9,434 bases of DNA from contig CALMBI010000152.1 of the NCBI GenBank assembly GCA_937860115.1, positions 1 to 9,434 on the forward strand, given 5' to 3'. Shown piece by piece: positions 1-6,148 of the stretch. The DNA comes from an uncultured Arcobacter sp. GTDB taxonomy: Bacteria > Campylobacterota > Campylobacteria > Campylobacterales > Arcobacteraceae. A program made the translations under genes and the position numbers. The notes beneath the pieces are model-generated. The model was not told where the DNA came from, searched no databases, and was given only the letters and a program-made list of their open reading frames with translations. Each line of letters opens with the position of its first letter. The stretch's first letter is position 1.

Positions 1-930
1 GCTTTAGCATATCCAAGGATGAAACTCCTTTGTCCCGCTGCAAATACAAATATGATAGAAAATCCCATTACAAAAGCAAGTTTAAAAATGCTTGCTCTTT
101 GTAATTTTAAAACAATCAGCCCAATCTCAAAAGAGCTAGCTTGTAGAGATGTCGGGAATGGTGCGATGGCTGAAGTACAAGATATTTTTGATGCCACGGT
201 GCGAGAACTTTTAAGTGATAGTTATTGGACGGATAGAAAAGTTGTTCTCAACGGTGGAGCAACTATTGAAAAGATTGATGATGTACGATTTATCTCAAAC
301 TTTTCTAGTGGAAAAATGGCTGGAAGTTTAGCTACTGCACTTTACTACAAAGGTGCGGATGTTTGTTTAGTTGGAAGTAGTGATTTTAAAGTACCAAGTG
401 AGGTGCATATTATCAAAACTACAAGTGCAAGTGAGATGAATGGCTACTTGATTGATTGTATCAGAGTTGCAAAAAAAGGGAAACTGTCAAATGCTACTTT
501 AATGGATAGTTCAAATGTGCAACTTATCCAAAAGAAACCCTATTTTTTTGGGGTGGCAGCGGTGAGTGATTATACCCCTAAGTATCCACAAAATGGAAAA
601 CTCAAAAAAGATGATATTGGGGAAAATTGGAGTTTGGATCTCAAAAAAAATATTGATATTTTAGCTACCTTACCAAAAGAGGATATTTATACGATTGGGT
701 TTAAAGCTGAGATGGATAAAGCAAATGGGAAACACAATGCTCTTAATATGCTAGAAAATAAAAATTTAGATGGTGTTTGCTTAAATATTTTGGATGAGCA
801 AAATAGTTTTGGAAGTGATTCAAATACGATTGAGTTTTTAAATCAAAAAGAGAGTTTTACAGTAAGTGGAGATAAGTTAGCTATCTCATTTGAACTTTTA
901 GAAAATTTGAAAAAGGTATTTAGTGAATAG
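1..930 (+). CDS. coaBC: Bifunctional CoaBC (phosphopantothenoylcysteine decarboxylase / phosphopantothenate-cysteine ligase), 5'-truncated
   Basis: CoaBC makes 4'-phosphopantetheine for coenzyme A: CoaB joins cysteine to 4'-phosphopantothenate and the flavoprotein CoaC decarboxylates the product. The frame is open from base 1, so the N-terminal part of CoaC lies upstream. The ATG at base 19 falls inside a conserved region and is not the real start. The remaining CoaC part shows PAANTNM (bases 34-54), the substrate-clamp region equivalent to PxMNxxM, and the catalytic-type Cys at 142-144 in LACRDVGNGAM. CoaB follows: a nucleotide-binding strand VVLNGGAT (about 241-264), FISNFSSGKMAG (289-324), AAVSDYTP (556-579) with KLKKDD just after, and IGFKAE near 700. 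The canonical CoaC motif is ACGDxGxGRM; here Gly is Arg and Arg is Ala, while Cys is kept. The last 8 bases overlap uppS, suggesting coupled translation. The family assignment is secure; only the 5' end is missing. Confidence 0.95.
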   Translation, partial: ALAYPRMKLLCPAANTNMIENPITKASLKMLALCNFKTISPISKELACRDVGNGAMAEVQDIFDATVRELLSDSYWTDRKVVLNGGATIEKIDDVRFISNFSSGKMAGSLATALYYKGADVCLVGSSDFKVPSEVHIIKTTSASEMNGYLIDCIRVAKKGKLSNATLMDSSNVQLIQKKPYFFGVAAVSDYTPKYPQNGKLKKDDIGENWSLDLKKNIDILATLPKEDIYTIGFKAEMDKANGKHNALNMLENKNLDGVCLNILDEQNSFGSDSNTIEFLNQKESFTVSGDKLAISFELLENLKKVFSE

Positions 931-1612
931 TTACAAACAACTGCCACATCATATAGCCATTATCATGGATGGCAATGGAAGATGGGCAAAAAGTCGTGGG
1001 CTTAATCGTACTGCAGGTCATGAAGTGGGGGCAAAGGCAGTTCGAGAGATTACGACTCATTGCTCTAAAATAGGGGTAAAATACCTTACTCTTTATGCTT
1101 TTAGTACAGAAAATTGGACACGACCAAAGTTAGAAGTTGAATTTTTGATGAAGTTGCTTGAGAGATGGTTTAAAAGTGAATTGCCTATCTATTTAGAAAA
1201 CAATGTACGATTTCGTGCTATTGGAGATCTTTCAAGATTTTCTAAAAGTTTACAAAAGACTATTAAAAATGTTGAAGAAAAAACAGCAACTTGTACTGGA
1301 TTAACACAAGTTTTGGCACTGAACTATGGAAGTAGAGATGAACTAACTCGTGCTTTTAAAAAGTTACAAAGTGATGGTTTAGAGATAACAGAAGAAAATA
1401 TCAATGCCTCTCTTGATACAGCATCGTTTGGAGATGTTGATTTGCTTATAAGAACAAGTGGAGAGGTAAGATTATCAAACTTTTTACTTTGGCAATGTGC
1501 GTATAGTGAGATGTTTTTTACGGATACTTTATGGCCTGATTTTGATTCGATTGAACTTGATGAGATTATTGATCAGTTTTTAAATAGAGAGAGAAGATTT
1601 GGTGGAATTTAG
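923..1612 (+). CDS. uppS: Isoprenyl transferase, probable undecaprenyl diphosphate synthase (UppS)
   Basis: UppS is a cytosolic, membrane-associated cis-prenyltransferase that adds isopentenyl units to farnesyl diphosphate. This gives the C55 lipid carrier needed for peptidoglycan, O-antigen-type glycans and N-glycans. All family signatures are present in 229 residues: HIAIIMDGNGRWAK (10-23) with catalytic Asp16, GHEVGAKAV (32-40), LTLYAFSTENWTRP (55-68), RAIGD (98-102), LNYGSRDEL (133-141), RTSGEVRLSNFLLWQ (177-191), LWPDF (203-207) and the terminal RERRFGG. The length is close to the usual 230-250. The start is GTG at 923, preceded by AAAAAGG with about 7 bases of spacing; it lies inside the end of coaBC (8-base overlap). 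The 3' end overlaps the prepilin peptidase gene, so three genes are chained by overlaps. The chain length of the product is inferred from the family. Confidence 0.96.
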   Translation: MNSYKQLPHHIAIIMDGNGRWAKSRGLNRTAGHEVGAKAVREITTHCSKIGVKYLTLYAFSTENWTRPKLEVEFLMKLLERWFKSELPIYLENNVRFRAIGDLSRFSKSLQKTIKNVEEKTATCTGLTQVLALNYGSRDELTRAFKKLQSDGLEITEENINASLDTASFGDVDLLIRTSGEVRLSNFLLWQCAYSEMFFTDTLWPDFDSIELDEIIDQFLNRERRFGGI

Positions 1613-2369
1613 TATTCTTATTTTTATCCTTGGCTCTATGATAGGAAGCTTTTTAAATATGCTTATCTATCGATTGCCACTTCAAATATCACTTATAAAT
1701 CCAAAAAGATCAATTTGCCCAAATTGTGGTAACCAAATCAAATGGAGTGAAAATATCCCTATCCTTTCTTATTTGTTTTTAAAAGGGAAGTGCTCAAATT
1801 GTAAAGAACCAATTTCTAGTAGTTATTTTTTTGTTGAGGTGCTATCAGGTGGAGTGTTTGTAGCTTTATTTTTAAAATTTGGTTTAGATACTACTTTTGT
1901 CCTTTATAGTTTACTTTTTTCACTTCTAATACTGCTTAGTTTTATCGATTTAAAATACAAAGCAGTACCAGATTATCTTCTTCTTATGGCACTTTTCCTT
2001 TCATTTTTTTTACCAAATTTTGTATTTGGTGATGCCTTGATGTTTGCTGGAGGATTTGTGTTGCTTGATTTTGTAGTAACTTTTTATATTCAAAATATTA
2101 AATCAAGAATCACAAACAATGAGGAACTTCAAAATCAAAAAGCTCTAGGGGAAGGTGATATCCCGATTGTAGCTATTATTGGTGGAGCTCTTGGATTAAA
2201 GTTAGGATTATTTGCTATTATTGTTGCAGCAATCACAGCGATTTTCCCAGCTTTATATGGACAAATGAAACATAAAGAGATAGAGACACCATTTATCCCA
2301 TATCTTTTTTTGGGGCTATTTTTTGTACTATTATTTGGTGAATCAATCTATATGATCGATGTGAATTAA
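1602..2369 (+). CDS. Prepilin peptidase (type IV leader peptidase, A24 family, PilD-like)
   Basis: This is an integral inner-membrane aspartic protease. It cleaves the positively charged leader of type IV pilin-like proteins and usually N-methylates the new N-terminus. The N-terminal domain carries GSFLNMLIYRLP and two zinc-type pairs, CPNC and CSNC (residues 39/42 and 64/67 counting from the GTG). The peptidase domain has FIDLKYKAVPD (Asp116 and Asp124) and GEGD (Asp186), matching the D-x-PD and GxGD aspartates, plus PFIPYL near 230. At least six hydrophobic segments are visible. The full length of 255 residues fits a bifunctional enzyme. GTG at 1602 is preferred; TTG at 1599 directly before it is equally open and adds one residue. 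A purine-rich stretch at 1586-1596 can serve either. The gene overlaps uppS by 11 bases. No pilin or secretion gene is in the window, so the substrate is unknown; in Campylobacter the homologue is linked, from memory, to DNA uptake. Confidence 0.93.
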   Translation: MEFSILIFILGSMIGSFLNMLIYRLPLQISLINPKRSICPNCGNQIKWSENIPILSYLFLKGKCSNCKEPISSSYFFVEVLSGGVFVALFLKFGLDTTFVLYSLLFSLLILLSFIDLKYKAVPDYLLLMALFLSFFLPNFVFGDALMFAGGFVLLDFVVTFYIQNIKSRITNNEELQNQKALGEGDIPIVAIIGGALGLKLGLFAIIVAAITAIFPALYGQMKHKEIETPFIPYLFLGLFFVLLFGESIYMIDVN

Positions 2370-2378
2370 AGAGGAAAG

Positions 2379-3401
2379 ATGAAAAAGCTAAAACAATATA
2401 TCAGTAGTACAATCTCTGCAACTTTTTTCCCTATTTTTCTTTCACTTTTTACAATCACTTCAGTTGTTTATCTTGTAAAAATAGCATCTCTTACTTCCGT
2501 GATAACTATAGATTTTTCTGAATTACTTTATTTATATAGTTTGAGTGTTCCAACAATTTTATATTTTTCTTTACCTGTAACATTTTTTATAGCTATTATT
2601 TTAAACCTCTCAAAGCTTTCCAGTGAGTATGAACTGATTGTAATATCTAGCTTTGGTATGTCCCCTATGAAGCTAGCTAGAGTTATTTTTCCAATTACAT
2701 TTTTTATGAGTATAGCTCTTTTTGTAATAGGATTTGTTGTTATTCCCAAAACTGATTATTTAAAAGCAAAATTTATCAATCAAAAGCAACAAGAAGCACA
2801 GTTTAACATTAAACCTAGTGAATATGGGCAAGTATTTGGACCTTGGCATATCTATGTCGAAGGAAAAATTGGAGATCAATATCGTGATATCACACTTTTT
2901 ATGCCAACTGAAGATAAAGATACATTTGTAAGTGCTAAAAATGCAAATATTGAGAATACTCAAAATGTTATGAAACTGAACCTTCAAAATGGTATTGCTA
3001 TGAATATTATGGATAAAAATATGCAGCAAATCGATTTTGAATTGATGAGACTTGGATATCAAGTCGCTGAAGCTAAAAAAATTAGTACAATTAACGATAT
3101 TATAGAATATTGGTATAAAACACAGACGGATGATAGTATTAAAAGAATGTTTATTCGAAATATTTTAATAGGTTTTTTGCCAATCATATCAGTATTCTTT
3201 TTTATAGGATTAGGCTTTTATAATCCAAGATATCAAAAAAATAAAAATACAATGTACGCAATAATACTAGTAACTATTTATATGATTACATTTGATAAAA
3301 TTGCTCTTTCAAAAGATTTCAATAGCATGTATATCTTTTTAGTAATCTGGATCATTGTTTCATACACTATTTATAAAATAAGAATCAAACCATACTATTA
3401 A
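2379..3401 (+). CDS. LptF/LptG (YjgP/YjgQ) family permease of the lipopolysaccharide export complex
   Basis: LptF and LptG form the membrane core of the LptB2FG ABC transporter, which extracts lipopolysaccharide or lipooligosaccharide from the inner membrane and passes it to LptC/LptA. The 340-residue protein shows the family layout: three membrane segments (about 15-34, 54-77, 101-123), a periplasmic beta-rich domain (about 125-255), and three more membrane segments (about 259-280, 291-308, 315-334). Residues 81-105 (SSEYELIVISSFGMSPMKLAR...) match the cytoplasmic coupling-helix region of the family (E-L-x-x-L/I-x-x-x-G-x-S). The ATG at 2379 has AGAGGA about 5 bases upstream and follows the previous stop by 9 bases. 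Enteric bacteria have adjacent lptF and lptG genes; only one is here, so the partner must be elsewhere. Sequence alone cannot tell me whether this is LptF or LptG. Confidence 0.9.
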   Translation: MKKLKQYISSTISATFFPIFLSLFTITSVVYLVKIASLTSVITIDFSELLYLYSLSVPTILYFSLPVTFFIAIILNLSKLSSEYELIVISSFGMSPMKLARVIFPITFFMSIALFVIGFVVIPKTDYLKAKFINQKQQEAQFNIKPSEYGQVFGPWHIYVEGKIGDQYRDITLFMPTEDKDTFVSAKNANIENTQNVMKLNLQNGIAMNIMDKNMQQIDFELMRLGYQVAEAKKISTINDIIEYWYKTQTDDSIKRMFIRNILIGFLPIISVFFFIGLGFYNPRYQKNKNTMYAIILVTIYMITFDKIALSKDFNSMYIFLVIWIIVSYTIYKIRIKPYY

Positions 3402-3405
3402 AAAA

Positions 3406-4125
3406 ATGATTAAGCTTACAATTGCATACGATGGAAGTAGATTTAATGGATCAGCAATCCAACCTAAAACTAAAACAGTTCAGGGTGAATTTGAAAAAGT
3501 TCTAAAAATATTGGGGATTGAATCGAAAAGCGTTTTTAGTGGTAGAACAGATAAGGACGTTCATAGTACTAATCAAATTGTATCTTTTGAAGTTCCATCT
3601 TTTTGGGATGATGATAAGAGACTTTTGGAGACATTGCGGCATCATCTATATGGATCGATAGAGATAAAAAAATTAGAAAGAGTCTCAAAAGAATTTCATG
3701 CAAGATTTAGCGCAAAAAAAAGAGAATATAGATACCTCATTTCTCTCAAAAAAACTGATCCATATTTATATCATTATGTACATTTTCATGAGAATATTGA
3801 TATCCAATTACTCCAAAAAGCTTCACAAATATTGATTGGTGTTCATGATTTTAAGTATTTTAGTAAAACAGGAAGTGATCCAAAGAGTACAGTAAGAGAG
3901 ATCTATCGGATTAAAATTTATAAACACAAAGATTTAGTTGTCTTAAAATTTGAAGCAAATAGTTATTTACGAAGTCAGATTAGAATGATGGTTGATTTTT
4001 TGCTCAAAATTTCAGACAAAAAGCTGACACTTGATCAATTACAAGATCAGCTTGATTGTAAACAGATGATCTCAAAAACTCTAGCACCACCATTTGGTCT
4101 ATATTTAACAAAGATAAGATATTAA
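3406..4125 (+). CDS. truA: tRNA pseudouridine synthase A (TruA)
   Basis: TruA converts uridines 38-40 in the anticodon stem-loop of many tRNAs to pseudouridine. Visible family features in 239 residues are LTIAYDGSRFNG (4-15), TVQGEFE (24-30), the catalytic motif GRTDKDVHS (46-54) with Asp49, HARFSAKKREYRY (98-110), GVHDFKYFSK (145-154), ANSYLRSQIRMMV (184-196) and APPFGLYL (227-234). In most TruA proteins the catalytic motif is GRTDAGVHA; here Gly is replaced by Asp (GAC codon). The usual GWQ after the first motif is GSAIQ, which I recall also in Campylobacter TruA. ATG at 3406 begins 4 bases after the permease stop and has no Shine-Dalgarno sequence (only an A-run), so it probably depends on translation of the gene before it. 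Homology places the start here because the N-terminal motif begins at residue 4. Confidence 0.94.
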   Translation: MIKLTIAYDGSRFNGSAIQPKTKTVQGEFEKVLKILGIESKSVFSGRTDKDVHSTNQIVSFEVPSFWDDDKRLLETLRHHLYGSIEIKKLERVSKEFHARFSAKKREYRYLISLKKTDPYLYHYVHFHENIDIQLLQKASQILIGVHDFKYFSKTGSDPKSTVREIYRIKIYKHKDLVVLKFEANSYLRSQIRMMVDFLLKISDKKLTLDQLQDQLDCKQMISKTLAPPFGLYLTKIRY

Positions 4126-4145
4126 GATTATAGAAACAGAGTTTA

Positions 4146-4177
4146 TTGCACTTTTGTAAAATTTGATTCGTTATAAT
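4146..4177 (+). promoter_or_regulatory. Putative sigma70-type promoter for the 69-residue protein gene
   Basis: A perfect TATAAT lies at 4172-4177 in the gap between truA and the small gene. A TTGCAC (4146-4151) could act as a -35 element, but the spacing is 20 bases, longer than ideal. In Campylobacterota the -35 is often replaced by T-rich sequence, so the -10 is the main evidence. The expected start near 4184 would leave a leader of about 28 bases ending in a strong ribosome binding site. No clear terminator is visible after truA, so read-through from the upstream operon is also possible. Confidence 0.5.
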
Positions 4178-4200
4178 AACTTTATAAAAAATAGTACTTT

Positions 4201-4207
4201 AAGGAGG
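4201..4207 (+). promoter_or_regulatory. Strong Shine-Dalgarno sequence
   Basis: AAGGAGG is followed by 4 bases (ATTT) and the ATG at 4212. It is the closest match to the anti-Shine-Dalgarno consensus in the window and fixes the start of the small gene. It suggests the 69-residue protein is translated efficiently. Confidence 0.85.
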
Positions 4208-4211
4208 ATTT

Positions 4212-4421
4212 ATGACAACAACACAAAAAGAGATAAGCGAAAGAAAAGAGAGTATAGAAAAAGAGTTAGAGGAACTTTTTCAATCACATATGAAGATAAC
4301 TGATTGGAATGTTCCTGAAGCTGATGATCAAAATGCAGCAGAGATGCTCGTGTCTATTTTTGAAAATAAATTGGTACAAATCAAAAAAGATGTTCAAAAC
4401 GGTGAGTATAGATATTTTTAA
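4212..4421 (+). CDS. Small conserved-looking protein of unknown function (69 aa)
   Basis: I do not recognise a named family. The protein is short, charged and soluble-looking, with no signal peptide or membrane segment. Residues about 5-27 (many E, K and L) and 38-62 look helical. They are joined by DWNVPEADDQ (31-40), giving a likely helical hairpin that may pair with itself or a partner. The gene is real on three grounds: an ideal ribosome binding site, a likely promoter of its own, and an inverted repeat just after its stop codon. It sits alone between the truA operon and a convergent operon, so context gives no function. I have a vague memory of similar short proteins in Sulfurimonas-type genomes, which is not evidence. 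Confidence 0.8.
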   Translation: MTTTQKEISERKESIEKELEELFQSHMKITDWNVPEADDQNAAEMLVSIFENKLVQIKKDVQNGEYRYF

Positions 4422-4432
4422 AAATAATGAAA

Positions 4433-4453
4433 CCAAGAGCTAGATACTCTTGG
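4433..4453. terminator. Inverted repeat between convergent genes, probable bidirectional terminator
   Basis: CCAAGAG (4433-4439) and CTCTTGG (4447-4453) form a perfect 7-bp stem with a 7-base loop, between two convergent stop codons. On the minus strand the stem is followed by TTTCATTATTTTTA, a fair U-rich tail, so it fits best as the terminator of the operon ending at 4469. On the plus strand the tail is poor in T, so termination of the 69-residue gene would be weaker. Confidence 0.65.
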
Positions 4454-4468
4454 CGTAATAGATTCTAA

Positions 4469-4765
4469 TTAAAGAACATTTGTGATAGTTATTTTTCCAT
4501 TATCATTTGTAGCATAGAGTGTAAAAACATAAGCGTGTTCATGATTTACACCCACTTCAAGCTCATATTTGCCATCTTTTGATATATCTGGCCATTTATC
4601 AAATCCTACAACTTCATCTTCCCCTTCATAAGAGTATCTGTCAAACTTTTCAACAACAAGATCACTAAACTCCTCAATGGGACAATCTTGAATAGTCTCA
4701 AGATCTTTTACTACTTGCTTGAGTGTTTTTCTAAAGTTTATTTGTTCTAAATCTTCTTCAAACAT
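4469..4765 (-). CDS. Small acidic protein of unknown function (98 aa)
   Basis: I do not recognise a family. The protein is strongly acidic, with no signal peptide or membrane segment. The N-terminal half (about 3-45) looks helical. The second half has short alternating segments likely to be strands (KYELEVGV at 66-73, AYVFTLYA at 78-85, KITITNV at 91-97), suggesting a small alpha/beta domain. The ATG at 4765 has AGAGGA (4777-4772) 6 bases upstream. It begins 17 bases after the DAHP synthase stop, so it is probably the last gene of that operon and ends just before the inverted repeat at 4433-4453. Position hints at a link with the operon, but nothing in the sequence shows a role in aromatic synthesis. 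Confidence 0.82.
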   Translation of the reverse strand: MFEEDLEQINFRKTLKQVVKDLETIQDCPIEEFSDLVVEKFDRYSYEGEDEVVGFDKWPDISKDGKYELEVGVNHEHAYVFTLYATNDNGKITITNVL

Positions 4766-4782
4766 AATGTATCCTCTAGAGA

Positions 4783-6135
4783 TTATCTAGCTTCTTTCAT
4801 AGTATCAGCGATCATAAATGCTAACTCTAGTGCTTGATCTGCATTGAGTCTTGGGTCACATTGAGTGTGGTATCTGCTAGTTAAATCTTCAGTTGTGATA
4901 TTACAGCTTGTACTTCCCGTACACTCAGTTACATCTTGCCCAGTCATCTCTAAGTGGATACCACCGGCAACGCTCCCTTGTGCTTTATGGATTTGGAAAA
5001 ATTGTTTTACTTCACTTAAGATATTTGCAAAATCTCTTGTTTTATACCCATTTGATGCTTTTTCAACATTTCCATGCATAGGGTCACATGACCAAACAAT
5101 TTTTCTCCCCTCTTTTTCAACACGAGCTAAAAGTTTTGGATAGATATCGGCAACTTTAGAAGCTCCCATTCTTACAATCAAATTGAGTCTTCCAGCTTCA
5201 TTTTGCGGGTTGAGTGCATCGATAAGTCTAATAAGCTCATCTTCACCCATAGATGGCCCGACTTTACATCCGATTGGATTTTTGATCCCTCTAAAATACT
5301 CTATATGAGCATCTTCAAGTCCTCTTGTTCTATCACCAATCCATAACATATGAGCCGAACAATCATACCAATCACCAGTGAGACTATCTTTTCTTGTGAG
5401 TGCCTCTTCATAATTTAAAAGAAGTGCTTCATGTGAAGTATAAAGAACTGTTTCGCTTAGCTGAGGTGTATTTTGTGATGTGATTCCACACGATTCCATA
5501 AATTTGAGAGCATCAGAAATTTTTGTTGCTAACTCTTCATATTTTTCCCCTAAAGTATGGTCTTTCATATAAGTAAGATTCCATTTATGTACTTTATGTA
5601 AATCTGCCATTCCACCTCTTGCAAATGCTCGGAGGAGATTTAATGTTGCAGCACTTTGGTTGTATGCTTTTAAAAGTTTTTTTGGATTTGGTTTCCTTGC
5701 ATTAAAATCAGCATCGATATCATTTACAATATCCCCTCTATAGCTTGGAAACTCTACTCCATCGATCATCTCAGTATCACTTGATCTAGGTTTAGCAAAT
5801 TGTCCTGCGATTCTTCCAACTTTTACTACAGGCTTCCCACCACTAAAAGTCATAATAACTGCCATTTGCATCATCACTTGGAAAAGTGATTTGATATTTT
5901 GTGCATTAAAAGCATTGAAACTTTCAGCACAATCTCCACCTTGAAGTAAAAATGCTTTCCCATTTGCAACATCTGCAAGACTTGATTTTAATCTTCTAGC
6001 CTCTTCAGCAAAAATAAGTGGAGGATAAGAAGCGAGCTCTTTTTCTACTTTTTTGAGTTTTTTCTTATCTTCGTAAGTTGGTTGTTGTTTAATTGGAAAA
6101 TCTCTCCAACTATCAGGTGTCCATAATTTTTCCAT
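4783..6135 (-). CDS. aroF: Class II 3-deoxy-7-phosphoheptulonate (DAHP) synthase
   Basis: DAHP synthase condenses phosphoenolpyruvate and erythrose 4-phosphate, the first step of the shikimate pathway. The 450 residues match class II (plant-like) enzymes such as those of Helicobacter and Mycobacterium, not the E. coli AroF/G/H type, so the symbol is only a convention. Motifs include LLQGGDCAESF (63-73), KVGRIAGQFAKPRS (105-118), YRGDIVND (132-139), HMLWIGDRTR (262-271), PIGCKVGPSM (287-296), CDPMHGN (350-356) and GGIHLEMTGQDVTEC (391-405). Cys69, His354, Glu396 and Asp427 line up, with a steady offset, with the metal ligands Cys87, His369, Glu411 and Asp441 of the M. tuberculosis enzyme. The N-terminus lacks most of the mycobacterial extension involved in regulation. 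ATG at 6135 is preferred over the in-frame GTG at 6138, because AAAGGAGA then sits about 6 rather than 3 bases away. It follows tal closely, pairing E4P supply with use. Confidence 0.95.
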   Translation of the reverse strand: MEKLWTPDSWRDFPIKQQPTYEDKKKLKKVEKELASYPPLIFAEEARRLKSSLADVANGKAFLLQGGDCAESFNAFNAQNIKSLFQVMMQMAVIMTFSGGKPVVKVGRIAGQFAKPRSSDTEMIDGVEFPSYRGDIVNDIDADFNARKPNPKKLLKAYNQSAATLNLLRAFARGGMADLHKVHKWNLTYMKDHTLGEKYEELATKISDALKFMESCGITSQNTPQLSETVLYTSHEALLLNYEEALTRKDSLTGDWYDCSAHMLWIGDRTRGLEDAHIEYFRGIKNPIGCKVGPSMGEDELIRLIDALNPQNEAGRLNLIVRMGASKVADIYPKLLARVEKEGRKIVWSCDPMHGNVEKASNGYKTRDFANILSEVKQFFQIHKAQGSVAGGIHLEMTGQDVTECTGSTSCNITTEDLTSRYHTQCDPRLNADQALELAFMIADTMKEAR

Positions 6136-6141
6136 CACCGT

Positions 6142-6148
6142 CTCCTTT
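6142..6148 (-). promoter_or_regulatory. Ribosome binding site that decides the DAHP synthase start
   Basis: On the minus strand AAAGGAG lies between the tal stop codon (6149-6147) and the adjacent GTG ATG codons (6138-6136 and 6135-6133), overlapping the stop codon by two bases. The 6-base spacing to the ATG favours it over the GTG. The overlap with the tal stop suggests ribosomes finishing tal reload at once on the next gene. Confidence 0.75.

Noticed and set aside
2528..3062. Two open frames on the minus strand inside the permease gene
   Set aside because: They lie antisense to a well-supported LptF/G-type gene, lack convincing ribosome binding sites and show no family features; they reflect AT-rich antisense codons.
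3714..3721. Run of eight A in truA (also runs of eight at 643-650 and 2004-2011) as possible phase-variation tracts
   Set aside because: Runs of eight A or T are expected in DNA this AT-rich, the genes are housekeeping genes, and phase-variable tracts in Campylobacterota are usually longer G/C runs.
4021..4053. Inverted repeat AAGCTGA / TCAGCTT near the end of truA, with TTGATCAA inside
   Set aside because: It lies within codons for the repetitive residues KLTLDQLQDQLD, has a 19-base loop and no T-run after it, so chance is the simplest explanation.
4126..4171. Terminator after truA
   Set aside because: I could not find a stable hairpin with a T-run in this gap, so no terminator is annotated.
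4170..4180. GTTATAATAAC, a short inverted repeat that could be an operator
   Set aside because: It is explained by the TATAAT -10 element and is too short and AT-rich to support a binding site.
4865..5143. Plus-strand open frame inside the DAHP synthase gene
   Set aside because: It is fully antisense to conserved motifs of the enzyme, with a composition typical of a reverse-strand shadow.
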